A stretch of 64,000 bases of DNA from Asterias rubens. Taxonomy: Eukaryota; Echinodermata; Asteroidea; Forcipulatida; Asteriidae. Below, piece after piece: positions 36,599 through 49,979 of this stretch; positions within the stretch are counted from its first letter, which is position 1; each line of letters starts with the position of its first letter. Location: the NCBI RefSeq assembly GCF_902459465.1, contig NC_047080.1, forward strand, positions 5,557,214-5,621,213, in the 5' to 3' direction. Below the pieces are notes generated by a model, which had not been told where the DNA came from, made no database searches, and worked only from the letters and a program-made list of their open reading frames with translations. Made by a program: the position numbers and the translations under genes.

Positions 36599-39500
36599 GG
36601 CACTCGTGTCACGAAGAAGGCTATCTTTGGTGATAAAGTTTGAATATTTAGCTAATTTCTTACAAGGGAATGCGATTTATGTCAAATAACAGTCTTCCGT
36701 TACCTACGATTGAGGTACTTAAACTAATATCACAAGATTTATTGCAACCATAATAGGGGTAAAAGTTTACCAGTTTTGTCTCACTCGTGCTGGAAATATT
36801 TCTTATCAGTTATGACTTGGGAAAGCAACGTGGTTTAGAGGCAGCTGCTGGTTCTAAAGTCTAGTACCTGGACTAGTTTGATCTTGTTTCATTATAGACA
36901 ATTCCAGATAAGGTTTCTTTATTCAACATGTGATTTCTTGGAGTTCTTTTTTGGAGTGCCCGGACTTTGATCTGCTTACACCCAGCGGTCCCCTTTCTTG
37001 TCGCCTCTATATCGTGCGTAGGTTGAAACGCATTCAGCCGATGGTAAATATGTCAACGTTTGTCACCTGATGGAGTTTATTTGGTTTACAGCGAACGGCT
37101 CGCGCGGGTCGCGTGTGAGTCGGTGGGGGACCCCTCGCTACGATTGCAGGCTAGATTTAGGTCCGTGTTTGTGGTTGGGCCACGTGCTGGCTAGTGTGTG
37201 GCACAAGGTGTGTTGATAACGTTTACAAGTAAATCTAAAGATCTAGTTGTGATAATGCGTAATGCAGGGCTACTTATCGGTTGTATGTTTGACAATATTT
37301 TACCATGTAGAAAATGTGGTAATTGGCGGGAAAGAGTTGCTACTTTTGTATGATCAAAAGAAATGACTGTGATTTGTGGTTGTTTTATTAGGCGGTCGAT
37401 ATTTCACTATTGAGATAACCTCACTTTTGGTGTAAATCCAAATCTATTTGGATGTTTTCCAGCTTAATTTTATGAAGTTTTCTCACTAAATGTCGTAGTT
37501 CAATTGAGTTTTATTTCTCATTCTTGAGCATTTTGTGTATGAGTTCTTTCTCCATTGCGAGCTTTAGGCCTATACTGTTAGTCTTGACGTTTCTTCTCTC
37601 AATCTTGTGGGGTTTTTTTCTTTCTTTTTTCAAAACACATTTTCATCATATAGAATTTAAGACAGATAAATGATATATACATGTCATTATTACATTTGCT
37701 TTAAATAATGTAAATAGCCAGCGAATGAAAAGATTGGTCGATCACAAAGTTGATAGGACTACACATGTTCCCAAAATTAAGCCATTAAACATTGTGATGC
37801 GTTGGTTTATTATAACATTGTACACGTCCATGCGACGTCATCAAACCGTAGAGCTATGATCAAACCATGATCCTGTCCCGCACCCCAGGGGTCAATTTTA
37901 TCCTCAGTTAACTCAAATTAGCAATTGTGGCTTGACTATCGCTTTAAGTATACACACGAGCCATGGGGTTGAGGATCGAGGTTGCAAGCAGCCTGCCTGC
38001 TCTATAGCCGATCCCCACGGGGGTGGGATGGGTCAAACGGTCCCGTCAAACGGCTCCGTCTCACGGCTTGTTAGTTTGTGACTGTTAAGAATGACGATAT
38101 TTGTAGCCCCTTGCTCCGCCCTCACTACTACACCCAGTGCGTAATGGTGCAATTTGACAACAATATAGATTGTATAGTGTCTTGTGTTGGCGTACGAGAG
38201 GCACGCGAAGGGACAAAGGCTGGGTAGGCCCGCCCGCCGTCCAACCGTCGACGGCACACTACAATGCAACCCAAACCAAGCGGAAGACGTGCAACGCGTG
38301 CAGTCTTCGACTTCATTTGTCCTGGACAAAAAATCGCGACCATTTTATGGATGTTTCTGCATTATTTGTGGCGATTGATAGCAGCTGCAGAACGCCACCC
38401 AACAAGCGGTCGGGTCCTACTGACTAGGTCAAGAGAATTGGTTCATCCGGGCGAAAAACCCTCCTCCATTGTGCTTAGGTCATGATGCTCCTAAAACTAT
38501 ACAGATATAATAAGCATATAGAGCCATTAGCGGGAAATAAGGGGGTGGTGGTTGTGCGAAAAATCGGTGTGATTATGACAAGGTGTTTTGGTGATGGCAG
38601 GGGTGCGTTAGCGTCTCCCCCCCCCCCCTACAACACATTTAGAAGTTAAAGATTCAACAACTATTGGGAAGTATACAAAACACAGCGATCTCCACCACCC
38701 CACAGCAACATAGTGAGTCAAGCTGTCTGATCCTCACTCTAGCTATGAGGCAGGTGCTGGTAGGATGGCCGGCGTGTCCAACTACCAAAACAAACACTCT
38801 GCTCTTTATATCTCGCTTTCAAGTGCATGTTTGACAAACGCTGATAACTTTTATTTTTTAGGGGAGGAAGGCAAACACTAACTTGGTATAACCCCTGGCT
38901 TTAAGTATGGCTACTTTTCCACGCTGTAATCTTATAGGGGCCTACTCGACATCGTGAAGCTTTGTTTTGCATGTGGAACGAAAAACAGAGATTAGGTTTT
39001 AGGGCCGTAAAACTGACTAAACGAGGACCAGTGAAATCCTTTCGTAATCAAGGATGTAGGAGCTGAGAATACATTAAAGTTTATGCATGTATGGCTGAGT
39101 TGCTTCTACCGTTGGTCGCCCATGCAGATCCATCAAGCGGTTATCAAAAACTCATTTAACTTATAAGGTCATCCATCACCATCTGACGTCATAAAGGACC
39201 TGGGTAGTCTGGCATTTTGTCTACTTTTATCTCAAGCTTTCTTTGTTTCGTACATTTTGGAAATCCTGCGCTTTAATCTGGTATAGACTGGTCGATTTGT
39301 TGCCCAATGTCAAGTTTAGAATAGGATATCATGGACGGGCCAAAACCGATTATTTTACCCAAAATATATTTTATTTGTTTTAAAGAAAGCATATTTTGTT
39401 GATCGCTTTATTACAGTAGTTATACCTGAGGAACCTATTTAAATATTGTTGCATATTTACAGTTTTAATATTTTTTTTTATTTTTTTTATTTTGCCAATT

Positions 39501-40789
39501 ACTCTCCCAATAATCAGACATATAAAAAATACATTAAGACAATTGATCAAATATCTGATCAGATCGATACCAATTAAATTACTAACTCTTTCCCCCGCAT
39601 TTACCGACCTCCACGTGTCTCCCTAAACCCTAGCAAAGCCAGACACTGCATCAACATAAAGACACCCCCGAAAACAAGACAATAGCGAGAGAGAGAGAGA
39701 GGGACGTCAACAAAAGTTTGAATCCTTGGTTTGGGACGGAGACCATCGGGGATGGGGGGGGGGTGGAGGGGAGGAGGCGGCGGACACAGGAACTGTGTAG
39801 TTACTGGAGCGTTTCATGGCTCTACTACAATCAACGCATGGATATTAATTACAATGCTACCCCCAAACGTCACTGCTTAGAAAGCGAGGAGTCTAAAGGC
39901 GTACCAGCAACACAGATGCTGATTTCACACACGTCTATGGCAGATAACGCTAACTAGGGGTGTACGGAACGTAAAACGAGCGTCTACTTTGATTCTTTAG
40001 AGTAGGATAAAGGAGTTAGTTATCAACAGGAATAATAATTCAAACTTATTTAAGGTATTGAGGAGTTTTTGAGGTAGAATCTCACTTTAAAGGAGCGGTG
40101 TTCAAAGTCGATTCTTTTGAGGGGTTGTAATCTGCACTATCGTTATAACCACTTTGTACAAAGCTCTCAACCTTTACTTCCAAAGCAACCTCCTGTTTCG
40201 GCCTCTTTGTCCTCTCTGTTTCATTGGCAATCTCATAAGCATCTTACTCATTCTTCTAAGGTTGATATCTTTCTATTAACACCACTCAGTGCTAGCTGTC
40301 TTTACATATTATAGTTTTAGCTTTTAGTCATGGGGCATAAACCTAGCGATTCGTATCACTACTTGTAGCATGACCTTCAATCGGTCACAAGATTCTAGTC
40401 AGTAAGAAAAGATCAAGATAATGATGTCAGTTATTCGTCTTATTTGCTCAGAAAAGAGTGCAATTGCTTCTGTACTTTAAGCACAAGTAACAACTGGGTA
40501 ACTGAGGCATGTTTCCTACAGGTTATTCCAAAATATTGTTCTTGGATTTTGTAACAAAATGAATGAATGAATGAATGAATGAGTGCAACTGGTAGGCCTA
40601 CACAGAAGTTGGAGTCCAAATTTATTTAAATGTTTAAAAACTTGAAAATGATTCTGCAGTAAGTTATTGTGTCACTGTAAGACTGAAGATGTGCACTTGA
40701 AAATTTTTATGTTCAATTTATTACTATGCATTTACTGATTTTGAACGTTGTAAGATTTGATACATAGAGGACCGTATTCTAAAACGTAA

Positions 40790-41250
40790 GGTTTACCTCT
40801 CCAAGCAACCTAGGACGTTATGTTTTCAACGTACTGAAACAACTTAAGACGTCAGCTTTACGTCGTCTAAAACCAGATCATAGTTTACGTCGTCTTGAAA
40901 CTTCAAAAGGCGCCAGGAAGTCGTCTTTAAACAATTGATATACGTAAGGTTTACGTCGTCTTGAAACAATTGATACACGTAAGATTTATGTCGTCTTGAA
41001 ACGATTGATAGACGTAAGGTTTACGTCGTCTTGATACAATTGATACACGTAAGGTTGACGTCGTCTTGAAATAATCGACAGACGTAAGGTTTACGTCATC
41101 TTGAAACAAATGATAGACGTTAGGATTACGTCGCGTCGCCTTGAAACAAACGATAGACGTTAGGTTTACGTCATCTTGAAACAACTGATAGACGTTAGGA
41201 TTACGTCGCGTCGTCTTGAAACAATTTAAGACGTCAGGTGTACGTCTTTG
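40790..41250. repeat. 35-40 bp tandem array
   Basis: Units of ACGTAAGGTTTACGTCGTCT then TGAAACAATTGATAG, 35 bp at the left and 40 bp at the right, where GTCGCGTCG replaces GTCG. Each unit has ACGTAAGGTTTACGT as an inverted repeat. The 118-codon minus-strand open frame across it reflects the repeat, not a gene. Confidence 0.88.
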
Positions 41251-41289
41251 ATCTTTAAACATCAGGTTATGAAATGAGTTTGCCCAGGG

Positions 41290-41445
41290 ACCTGCAGCCG
41301 ATTTCACGAAACGCTCGGATTAATCCTACCTCGAGTAAGGACGAGTTACTTGTCCTAACTTAGGATGGGTTCAATGCGTCCTAACGTCTTTGGATACGCA
41401 ACTTAACTCGTCCTAAGTCCTAGGATTAATCCTAAAGTTAGGAAT
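41290..41445. repeat. AGGA-rich foldback, related to the hairpin at 47221
   Basis: Starts GATTTCACGAAACGCTC and is built of TCCTAACTTAGGATG, GTCCTAAGTCCTAGGATTAATCC motifs in inverted arrangement. More diverged than 47221-47379. Confidence 0.6.
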
Positions 41446-43186
41446 AGTTTGGTTAAATCGACGCCAGGCAACTTTCCTTTTACCGAATAGTTGAAGAGGT
41501 ACACACTTGGTAAGGTGCCATAACGGCGCAGCCAGTAATCAGGTGTGACACAACTATTGTTCGAAATAGGTCTGCCAAAAACAACTTTCACTTTATGTTC
41601 CATGACCCATCATCAAACAGCCACGTTTACAATTGGACAAAAGATTACGTTTGAGTCAATCAGTGTTGCTCTACTATACATGGGGGCCAGGTCTGCTAAA
41701 TGGTTAAAGAGGGCGCACTTACTGACTGGAACATGCAACATGCTACCGAAGACATCTTTGCATTTATGTTGAACGGCTGGCAGACTGGTTAGCTGAAACT
41801 CCATTAAAGCTTGTTTATTGTAACACAACAATTAGTCTCAATTTAAACTTGAAAACTGAAGGCACAATGCCGTACCAAACCATTTTGAAATTGAATCAAC
41901 TTTCATGTTATCAACCTACAATTAAGCTAAACATTTCATCTATTGTGTTTGCCTATCACGTGACTTGAATGTCAAGTTCGTCATCATTTTATAGTCATCG
42001 GGTCTGTGACGTCATCTATCCTGTCATGCAACGACAATGGCGATTGTGTGATTTGCATATAATCTTCAAATGTTTGGTGATAATATTAATAATTATGGAA
42101 CAACGAGTAAAACACGTGAATAATGTTGTCATTTTAGGGACTATTTGACCCATACTATGTGGAAATGTACTACTAGGCCTACCGATCATTTACAAAGAAA
42201 AAAATTAATCATAATAATAGTATCATAAAATAAATAAATAGGAGGAAATCCGAAATGGATACTGCATGATGCTTAGAGAATCTATGGATCACTCAGCAGA
42301 TAAATGTTAAACTCTAGTCAATCCTGTTTAGCGTTCGGTCCCAATGCCCGAGGCAATGCATAGACACTTCGGAGTCGTTTTCATGTTTGTAATTTGTTAT
42401 TTACTTGGCCAGGGGGATAGGGTGATTACACCATTACCATTAACCGCCTCCCCCCCCCCCCAAACAATCTTACCGATGTTTATCGCCCAGCAAAGCACTC
42501 CACTTATACTACCCCAATTCATAATAAAATACCCAATCATTTGTATATACCAATTCCTTAATAATTCATCATACAGAGCCACGAGGGGGTGAATTCTATT
42601 AACAATAGGGCCAAGTGAACAGGCGAGCTTGAGGAGAGAGGGAGTAACAACGGTGGCTTTAGAGGACGAGCCAGCCCCAACAATTCAGACACGGGGCAGC
42701 ACGCGAACAGCTGCCTGGGGCCCGCCCGCGCCTCGGGTCGCTCCATTTAATGCCTAAATGATCGGCGTCAATGCCGGTGCTGTTTTCTGAGCATTCGTCT
42801 CGATGTTGATTTGGCGAGTCAGTTTGCGCGTGTGTGTTTTTTTTTTCTTCCCTTCTTTTCTTTCACAACTGTTTTTTCTTGTGTATTATATTATTTGAAC
42901 TATCTGTTCGATCTGAATTCATTTATGCGTCGCTGAGACCTTGTACCATGTGGTAGTGACGAACATACATATTGACACAAATAACAAAGATTATTTGTAA
43001 GGCCACTCCATAACCAACCCAAGTGCAATTTGTTATCCGTCAGAACGAATCAGTCTTAACTAGTCCTTTTTTTAGAGTGATATCTTTTCACAGCAATGTT
43101 GGTGAACTCATTTGCCTTTGTTGAATTTGGTAATAGGTGAGGTTAGTATAAGTACATCAAATTGACAGGTATTTGAGAGTTACCAT

Positions 43187-43279
43187 TTAAACCTCTCCCC
43201 ATTACTCGTTACCAAGTAAGGTTTTTTGCTAATCATTTTTGTTGAGTATTTAAGTACCAATAGTTTCCCTTGCCTTTAA
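43187..43279 (-). repeat. Foldback family A, terminal fragment
   Basis: Only the last 90 bp or so: ACCTCTCCCCATTACTCG, ACCAAGTAAGG and the end TGCCTTTAA. Confidence 0.7.
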
Positions 43280-44032
43280 GTTAAATCGAGTTAAGAAGAA
43301 CAACGATTCCCCATTGAAAAGCGCAACGGCAGTGGCAATTTTGGTGTACAGAACAAAATTGCTACCCGGGAGGGGTGGGTTAAGGGTTTCTACTCGGGTT
43401 CTCCAGGGGTCTCATTTTTCGTGGAGGCACCTGGGGTCCAGTGGAACATCAGGGTGGGGACACGTGCCCCAGTCCCCCGGGTTCGCTACGCTACAGAGTT
43501 GGTGCGTTGTTAAGCCGAAGTCAAAACGGATCACAGATAACCTTTGAGCTCATAGCACACGTTTTACATGCATTTGTAATCCTACATGCTACGTCATTAT
43601 GACGTTCAATTGTTTCAACTGTAGTGAATCCTGACTTTATTAAAACTCCGTAAAGGCTGCTTTGACCCGATGGACTCATATAATAAAGCCAATAGTGATT
43701 GCTATTGCTTTATGTTGTCGACTTTTGTAGTGACAAACGATTTCATATCTTGGTGCGGTGCAGTGCAAACACACGTATCGACCTATGAGTTGTGACACAG
43801 GTTGTGAAGTTCCCATCATACAGAAACAAAATGTTGTCGATCCTTTTTTTTGTGTTATTATATATGTCTGTCAGGTTGCATTTGTATTTGTCTTTATTGG
43901 TGTATAAAGTCAGACACTTTGTCTGCGGAGTTGTCTTTTGTTGAATGCGTTTCTGGAAAGGATACAATATGGAACCTGTTTATTCTGAAGTTATGGTGTT
44001 GTGATTGTGACAGAAAAAGCTACCTCTGTTAC

Positions 44033-44036
<4 letters not shown>

Positions 44037-44064
<28 letters not shown>
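44037..44064. repeat. Poly(A) tract
   Basis: 28 consecutive A, with no clear retroposed sequence upstream. Confidence 0.9.
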
Positions 44065-44066
<2 letters not shown>

Positions 44067-44537
44067 TCAGTTGGTTGTCACACTGAAAAATTAATCTCAT
44101 AATGGTAAAGAGCCGGTATTTGGGACATCTATCTACCTCTTGTATAATAACAATCCTTCGACTTCTGAGAATAAACTTCGCCACAACAATTTCGACGTCC
44201 TTTTTGTGATTGTCCCATGTACCCATAACATGGATACGTTTCTATCAACTTGATCACGCGCGAGGACGTTTAGACCATTTGGCGGTCATCCTAATTTTAC
44301 CTCATTCAACTCAATGTCACCAGACCGAGGCTGGAAGGAGAACTAGACTGGTTCCTTTTTGTAAAATAAATATGAGCATTGGTTAATGTTACAAGTAACA
44401 TGACCAAGATCGTAACAGCTTGATACAGGTCTGTAATCTTTCTTCGGCGGATGATGTCACTGTTGTCCTTACTGTCTTGGCTTGTAGCCACATTTAATGA
44501 AATGAAAACAATACAATACAATGACGACCAATACGGC

Positions 44538-44972
44538 TTAAAGGCAGTATACACTATTGGTAATTACTCAAAATAATTATTAGCATAAAACCTTACTTGG
44601 TAATGAGTAATGGGGAGAGGTTGATAGTATAAAACATTGAGGTTGATAGTGTAAAACATTGTGAGAAACGGCTCTCTCTGAAGCTATTGGTAATTACTCA
44701 AAATAATTATTATCATAAAACCTTACTTGGTAATGAGTAATGGGGAGAGGTTGATAGTATAAAACATTGTGAGAAACGGCTCCCTCTGAAGTTATAACGT
44801 AGTTTTCGAGAAAGAAGTAATTTTCACGAATTTGATTTCGAGACATCAGAATTAGATTTTGAGGTCTCGAAATCAACCAATTGAGTTCAAATTTTCATAG
44901 GTTTGTTTGTTGAGCTACACCAAGTGAGAGGACTGGTCTTTAACAATTACTAACAGTGTCCAGTGTCTTTAA
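44538..44972 (+). repeat. Foldback family A with internal tandem duplication
   Basis: The left half from ATTGGTAATTACTCAAAA through CTCTCTGAAG is repeated (44560-44684, then 44687-44792), with an extra short duplication of GAGGTTGATAG. The right half is shortened. Confidence 0.85.
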
Positions 44973-45585
44973 GCAAAGATGTATATCCTCTCCACCTTCA
45001 TCTATAAGGAGATGTTTCAAGAGACTACATGCTGTAATGTTTTTAAAATTCGTATTCTAATTTGAATTCTTAAAATAAAATTTGGTCCAATAATAAATCA
45101 TAGCGAGCTGGCTACCGACGTATTCAAGCTTTTTCTATGTTGCCTCGGCGCCGCTCTTCAAACTCATAAATAATAAAGTAGACTTTTCATATCGTGTGGG
45201 CAACGTTTCAACCCCATGTCTACATCAACATGGTATAAGAAAGAAAGCTCGACTCAATTTATCGATCTGTTCGATCAATATTCAACTCTCAATCAAATCT
45301 CATACGGTGCTATGGGAGGTATTATTAATTGAAAACATGTATGGGATTCAATAAACACACTGCACAGCGGGCTGGTGTTGACTAGCGCTGCAACATGCAA
45401 TTCACTTCATTAGAGTGATAGTAATCATAGGTACAGAAAATGACTGCTGTTTCGCTTTTATTTTAATTGTCATTATGTCATTTTACTGGCTAGAGGAGAA
45501 TGGAATCATTGTCAAATAAAGTTGATGTCATTGACGGACTTATGGTTTAAATAAAAAAATATAAAAATAAATAAAAAAATAAAAA

Positions 45586-45595
45586 AAACAACAGC

Positions 45596-45635
<40 letters not shown>

Positions 45636-45738
45636 CCAACGACAACAACAACAACAACAACAACAAAGACAATGACAACACAAAATGCCTCCCAAAACAA
45701 CAACAACAAAACAAAAACAGCAACAATAAAGACAACAA
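45586..45738. repeat. (CAA)n-rich tract
   Basis: Imperfect AAC/CAA repeats. Valine-, leucine- or cysteine-rich minus-strand frames across it are repeat artefacts. Confidence 0.9.
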
Positions 45739-46528
45739 CATGATGCACCCTCCACCTCACTAAATATATTTTCGCTTCTTTTTTTTATTTTTTATTTACG
45801 CTCTATTCAATGTTGGGTGTTCGTATAAAGTTCGTATTCTGTGTAAAAACAACAACGCAATGGGAGAGTAAGTTATTGTTTATTATTAACCACTGTTTGT
45901 TGAACTTTTGGTTGTGTATGCTATGTTTAGCAGATTTGATATATCAGTTCTAGTTATCAGACTTTAATTTATTCATTCCTGCTCTTAACCCTTCGCAACT
46001 TGCCGTCAATCTCTTTCATAAAATCCCCGCCATACTGTCAGCATCATTCTGTCTAACCCTAACAATAATAATTAATAATCATATCGGCTTATTCTAATAT
46101 AGAAACAAGGAATATAGCGTGCGAATAACGCGTTGGATTCCCACCTGTGGTTCCCGCCTGGCGTAATGCATTTGCCTTCCAACGGTGAATGTTGATAAGA
46201 AATCGAAGTTGGAGAGCGAGGAAAAAACTCGATAATATACCATGGGGTGGGAAAGAAAAGAGTTATGATTAATTTACCTAAGAAGTAATGAGTGTACGGT
46301 TTGAGCTTTGAATGAACTGTGGGTCTCCAGAGCTTGCAAATATCACTAAGAACGCACTAAGAGAACAATGTCACAAAATTTATTTGTTTTTCCTTAAACA
46401 GATTTATAATAAATAAGCGCCCGTTGCTTCTAACGGTGCTTATAATTTTTCCGTCCCATGAAAACCAAAATAATATTCTTTATCCTCGATGTAATCATTG
46501 CACGTGGTAAGTTCGGCACCCACCACTT

Positions 46529-47086
46529 TTAAAGGGACACGTTGCCTTGGATCGGGTGAGTTGGTCTATGAAAAGTGTTTGAAACCGTTTGTTATGAAAT
46601 GCACATGGTTGGATAGTTGTTTTAAAAGTATAATATAAGGATCCACACCTAACATGTCTCGAAATTGCGAGGTTTTTTGCTTTTATTTTAATATAATATT
46701 TATTCGGGCAATCACATTTACAAGCGCAGGTACATACATTAAAAATATTTAAGAAAATAAAGTAAAACCACAGTGGGGTGCCAAGGAGAGCATAAAAGTT
46801 ATTGAAAAAATAACTATCGACAAATGGCGTATGTCTCCTAAAAAACTAACTAAAAAAGTAACTAACATGGCCTGTCATTTTGTGGAGTCAAACAAATTTG
46901 ACTTCACAAAATGGTGTGCCGTGTTAGTTCACGACGTATGAGGAAAACTGTGCAATTTCAAGGCATGTTTGTGTGGATTGTTATATTCTACTTTTAAAAC
47001 ATCTTTTCAACCATTATGCATTTTATAACAAACGCTTTTCACAGACCAACTCGCCCGATCCAAGGCAACCGTTGTGTCCAATTTAA
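46529..47086. repeat. Foldback family B with AT-rich insertion
   Basis: Outer arms as in the other copies (CACGTTGCCTTGGATC and GATCCAAGGCAAC). The left arm is interrupted at about 46672-46850 by a retroelement-like AT-rich fragment beginning TTTTATTTTAATATAATATT. Confidence 0.82.
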
Positions 47087-47087
47087 G

Positions 47088-47150
47088 TATTGGATTCGAA
47101 CCGGCATTCTCGTCTCTGGGCAGGTTTGGTGCTCCAGCATGAACCACTAT
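47088..47150 (-). repeat. tRNA-like SINE fragment
   Basis: On the minus strand it contains a box B, GGTTCGAATCCA, preceded by an anticodon-arm-like segment. Only about 60 bp; the remainder is absent. Confidence 0.4.
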
Positions 47151-47159
47151 TTAGTGTAC

Positions 47160-47656
47160 AAATAATAATAGTGGCTAGCGTGACGCTCATGGCGCTTCAA
47201 CATTATTACCCCTGACCAAGATTTCACAAAGGTAGTCCTAACTTAGGACTAGTCCTAGACAATGCTACGAGATAGGACCAGTCCTAAGTTAGGATGAGTT
47301 ACTGGTCCTAACTTAGGACCAGTCCTATCTCTTAGCATTGCCTAGGACTAGTCCTAAGTTAGGACTACCTTTGTGAAATCCACCCCTGGTTACTGGGCCT
47401 TAAATCATTCCTTAAACCATCTCAGCTCCCTGGGGAGTATACAGCCTGTGCTGCATGTAGCACACTATGCTAATCAATCACAAGAACCAACTCTGCCCTC
47501 ACAGGTACCATTTACCCCTGGTCGGAGAGAAGCTTATGGTTAAGTGTCTTGCTCAAGGACACAAGTGTTACGACCGGGGTTCGAACCCACACTATGCTGT
47601 ACAGAAACACCATCGCTTGAGTTCGTTGCTGTCATCCGCTCGGCCACGACACCCTC
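47160..47656 (-). repeat. tRNA-derived SINE with hairpin insertion
   Basis: The minus-strand SINE head at 47580-47655 includes box B (complement of GTTCGAACCC). The body CTCAGCTCCCTGGGGAGTAT matches the copy at 60213-60574. A 159 bp hairpin element occupies 47221-47379, flanked by ACCCCTG on both sides, which looks like a target-site duplication. Confidence 0.8.
47221..47379. repeat. AGGA-rich hairpin element
   Basis: Left end ATTTCACAAAGGTAGTCCTA and right end its complement. The whole element can fold into one long hairpin made of CCTAAGTTAGGA and TAGGACTAGTCCTA units. Inserted in the SINE. Confidence 0.85.
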
Positions 47657-49634
47657 ATGGTACAGGCATCTGAACTGTATGAGTGCGAGATTGTTGGTTT
47701 AATTTCCCGCTGGACCTGGAGCCACGCACCTCGGTGGAAGAACATAAACCAATATAGAAATCTTCATCGCCGATGATATCATTCAAGCTTTCAAACAAGT
47801 ACCTTGGAGAAGCCTCGCTTAGTGTTGGTGATAAGTTCGCGTGTAGAAAACTCGTTTGTATCTTCTGAATTGATGTCAATAAGTAATAAGTAAACACATG
47901 TATTGTAGTTGAATGTGTTAGCTACCTAATTAAATCATTACATTCGTGTATGAATCTTATTTGTTTTTTATCTGCTTGTATGGCGTCTTCAAACACGCAC
48001 GATCTCAGTGGCGCCATTTTGGAAGTTTCGATTCCCCATGTTTCTGTGCATTGTACATATTTTAGAAAACGCTTGTAGTTGAAACCCGTGCCATTATGCA
48101 AAATGACTTCCAAAAAAATACTGGCACCATCTTGGTCATATTCCCTGTATCCCATAACAGTAATCAATTGCAACATTCATTGCACAAACATGGCACCTGA
48201 CTATATTGTCTTCCAGCCTCGGTTCGGTTGCAATGAGTTGGAATCGAGTGAAATCAAGATGGCCACATCGTGAAAATTGTCCATAAAAATGGCAGTTTTA
48301 AGGAAGAATTTAGCAGCGTGTGACGTCACAGCAAGGGGTTTGTACAGATGGCCACCCTTATGTTCTTCACCCACTCCCCTTAATAAAATTTTTACAATTT
48401 AAAATTTCAAAGATAACATGGGAATGCTAAGGAAATCAACTGTTTTTGTCTTGTCCATTTTGAGATTAGTGATGCATGTGTATATCAGTTTACTTACATC
48501 CCCGATTCAGCTTATTTCCTTGTGCCTCATTATTTGAGTAGATATACAAAGACAAACGCTTACACGGTGCGTGCTGATATATCCAATCGATATAACGTAG
48601 AAAGGAGAGCGCGGCAACTCGTGGCAAAGGCAAGGCGAAGGACTCTCTCGTAGCAACGGTATTCACGCGTCAAAAAGCAAACACCAATTGGACACGATCC
48701 GCCATCAATTCCAGCACCCAACACGTGGCCAACCAGCAGCCGCAACAAAACCCTTAGATTTAGGTTATTACATAATTCATTTTACTCGCTGGACTTGAAT
48801 TATTGTCCAATTTCAATTAGTAAAAGGAAGAGTGACTGAGTTGAACTTAATAAATCGTATACCCACCCCTGATTTGATTTGTATTGCGTGACTTTTAGAG
48901 TGATACACCCAGCTACGTGTTATGGAGTAGTTGGATGTCATTTAACATATGCATCAATTGGTAAAGAGAAGAAAATTGTCTTGTGTCAAAGTCAGTATTG
49001 GACATCTGTCCTCGTCTTAACGTCAGGCACACGTAAGAGCTTTTACCAAAATGAGAAACACCATATGTCTTTGTTATAAAGACATGATTCGACCTTGCTC
49101 TTGTCGACGTCCGTTGTTTCAGATTTGGCGGTGATGTACAGAGCGAGTACATGCGGAGACAGAAACATGTGCCACCTTAATGAACTATTTGAAACAACTA
49201 AGTTTAACATACGATTGAGAATTAACCTAGCGGGTCACTACTTAGCCCAACAACAGATCATGTTTTTTTCAGGACCAGAGTCGATTCGAGTCAGTTGACT
49301 CGTATCAGACTAGATTGGAGTCAAGCTGGGTTAGCATTATTTGTCACCTTGTAAATGAACTATTTGAAACAACCCTAGTTTAACCAGCGATTGAGACTAA
49401 ATCAACCGGATCACTCTTAGCCCAACAACAGATAATGATTTTTTTAGGACAGGAGTCCGACTCGAATCAGACTAGATTCGAGTCAAGCTAGGGTAGAACA
49501 CGTGTCACCTTGTAAATTAACTATTTGAAAATCCATTTTAACAAGCAATATAGACCCAACCTATAAATGACTCGATTCGATTCATTGACTTAGGTAATTA
49601 CTGTGAAAGCGTTTATTTAAAAACAAAATGCAAT

Positions 49635-49979
49635 TATTCATAATAATTACTCATAATAATTGTTAGCATAAAAACTGACTTGGTAACAAGCAATGGAGAG
49701 AGCTGTTGATAGTATAAAACATTGTGAAGTAACGTAGTAACGTAGTTTTCGAGAAAGAAGTAATTTTCCACTAAAATATTTTAATTTTGAATTCGAGACC
49801 TCAGAATTAGATTTTGAGTTCCCGAAATCAAGCGTGTGACAAGGGTGTTTTTTCTTCCACTATTATCTCGCAACTTTGAGTTCAAGTTGTTACAGGTTTG
49901 TTATTTTGTGCATATGTTGAGATACACCAAGTGAGAAGACTGGTCTTTGACAATTACCAAAGGTGTTCAATGTCTTTAA
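49635..49979 (+). repeat. Foldback family A, left end degraded
   Basis: Contains the shared blocks from ATTACTCATAATAATTG to CAATGTCTTTAA. The first 15 bp or so are lost. It is followed by a short tandem AACAACCTGT repeat (49980-50020). Confidence 0.75.

Noticed and set aside
40951..41307. 118-codon minus-strand open frame of repeated units
   Set aside because: Follows a 35-40 bp tandem repeat, and the unit length changes; no start context or conserved domain.
42690..42725. REST/RE1-type silencer (TTCAGACACGGGGCAGC)
   Set aside because: Several mismatches to the RE1 consensus in the left half-site; too weak to report.
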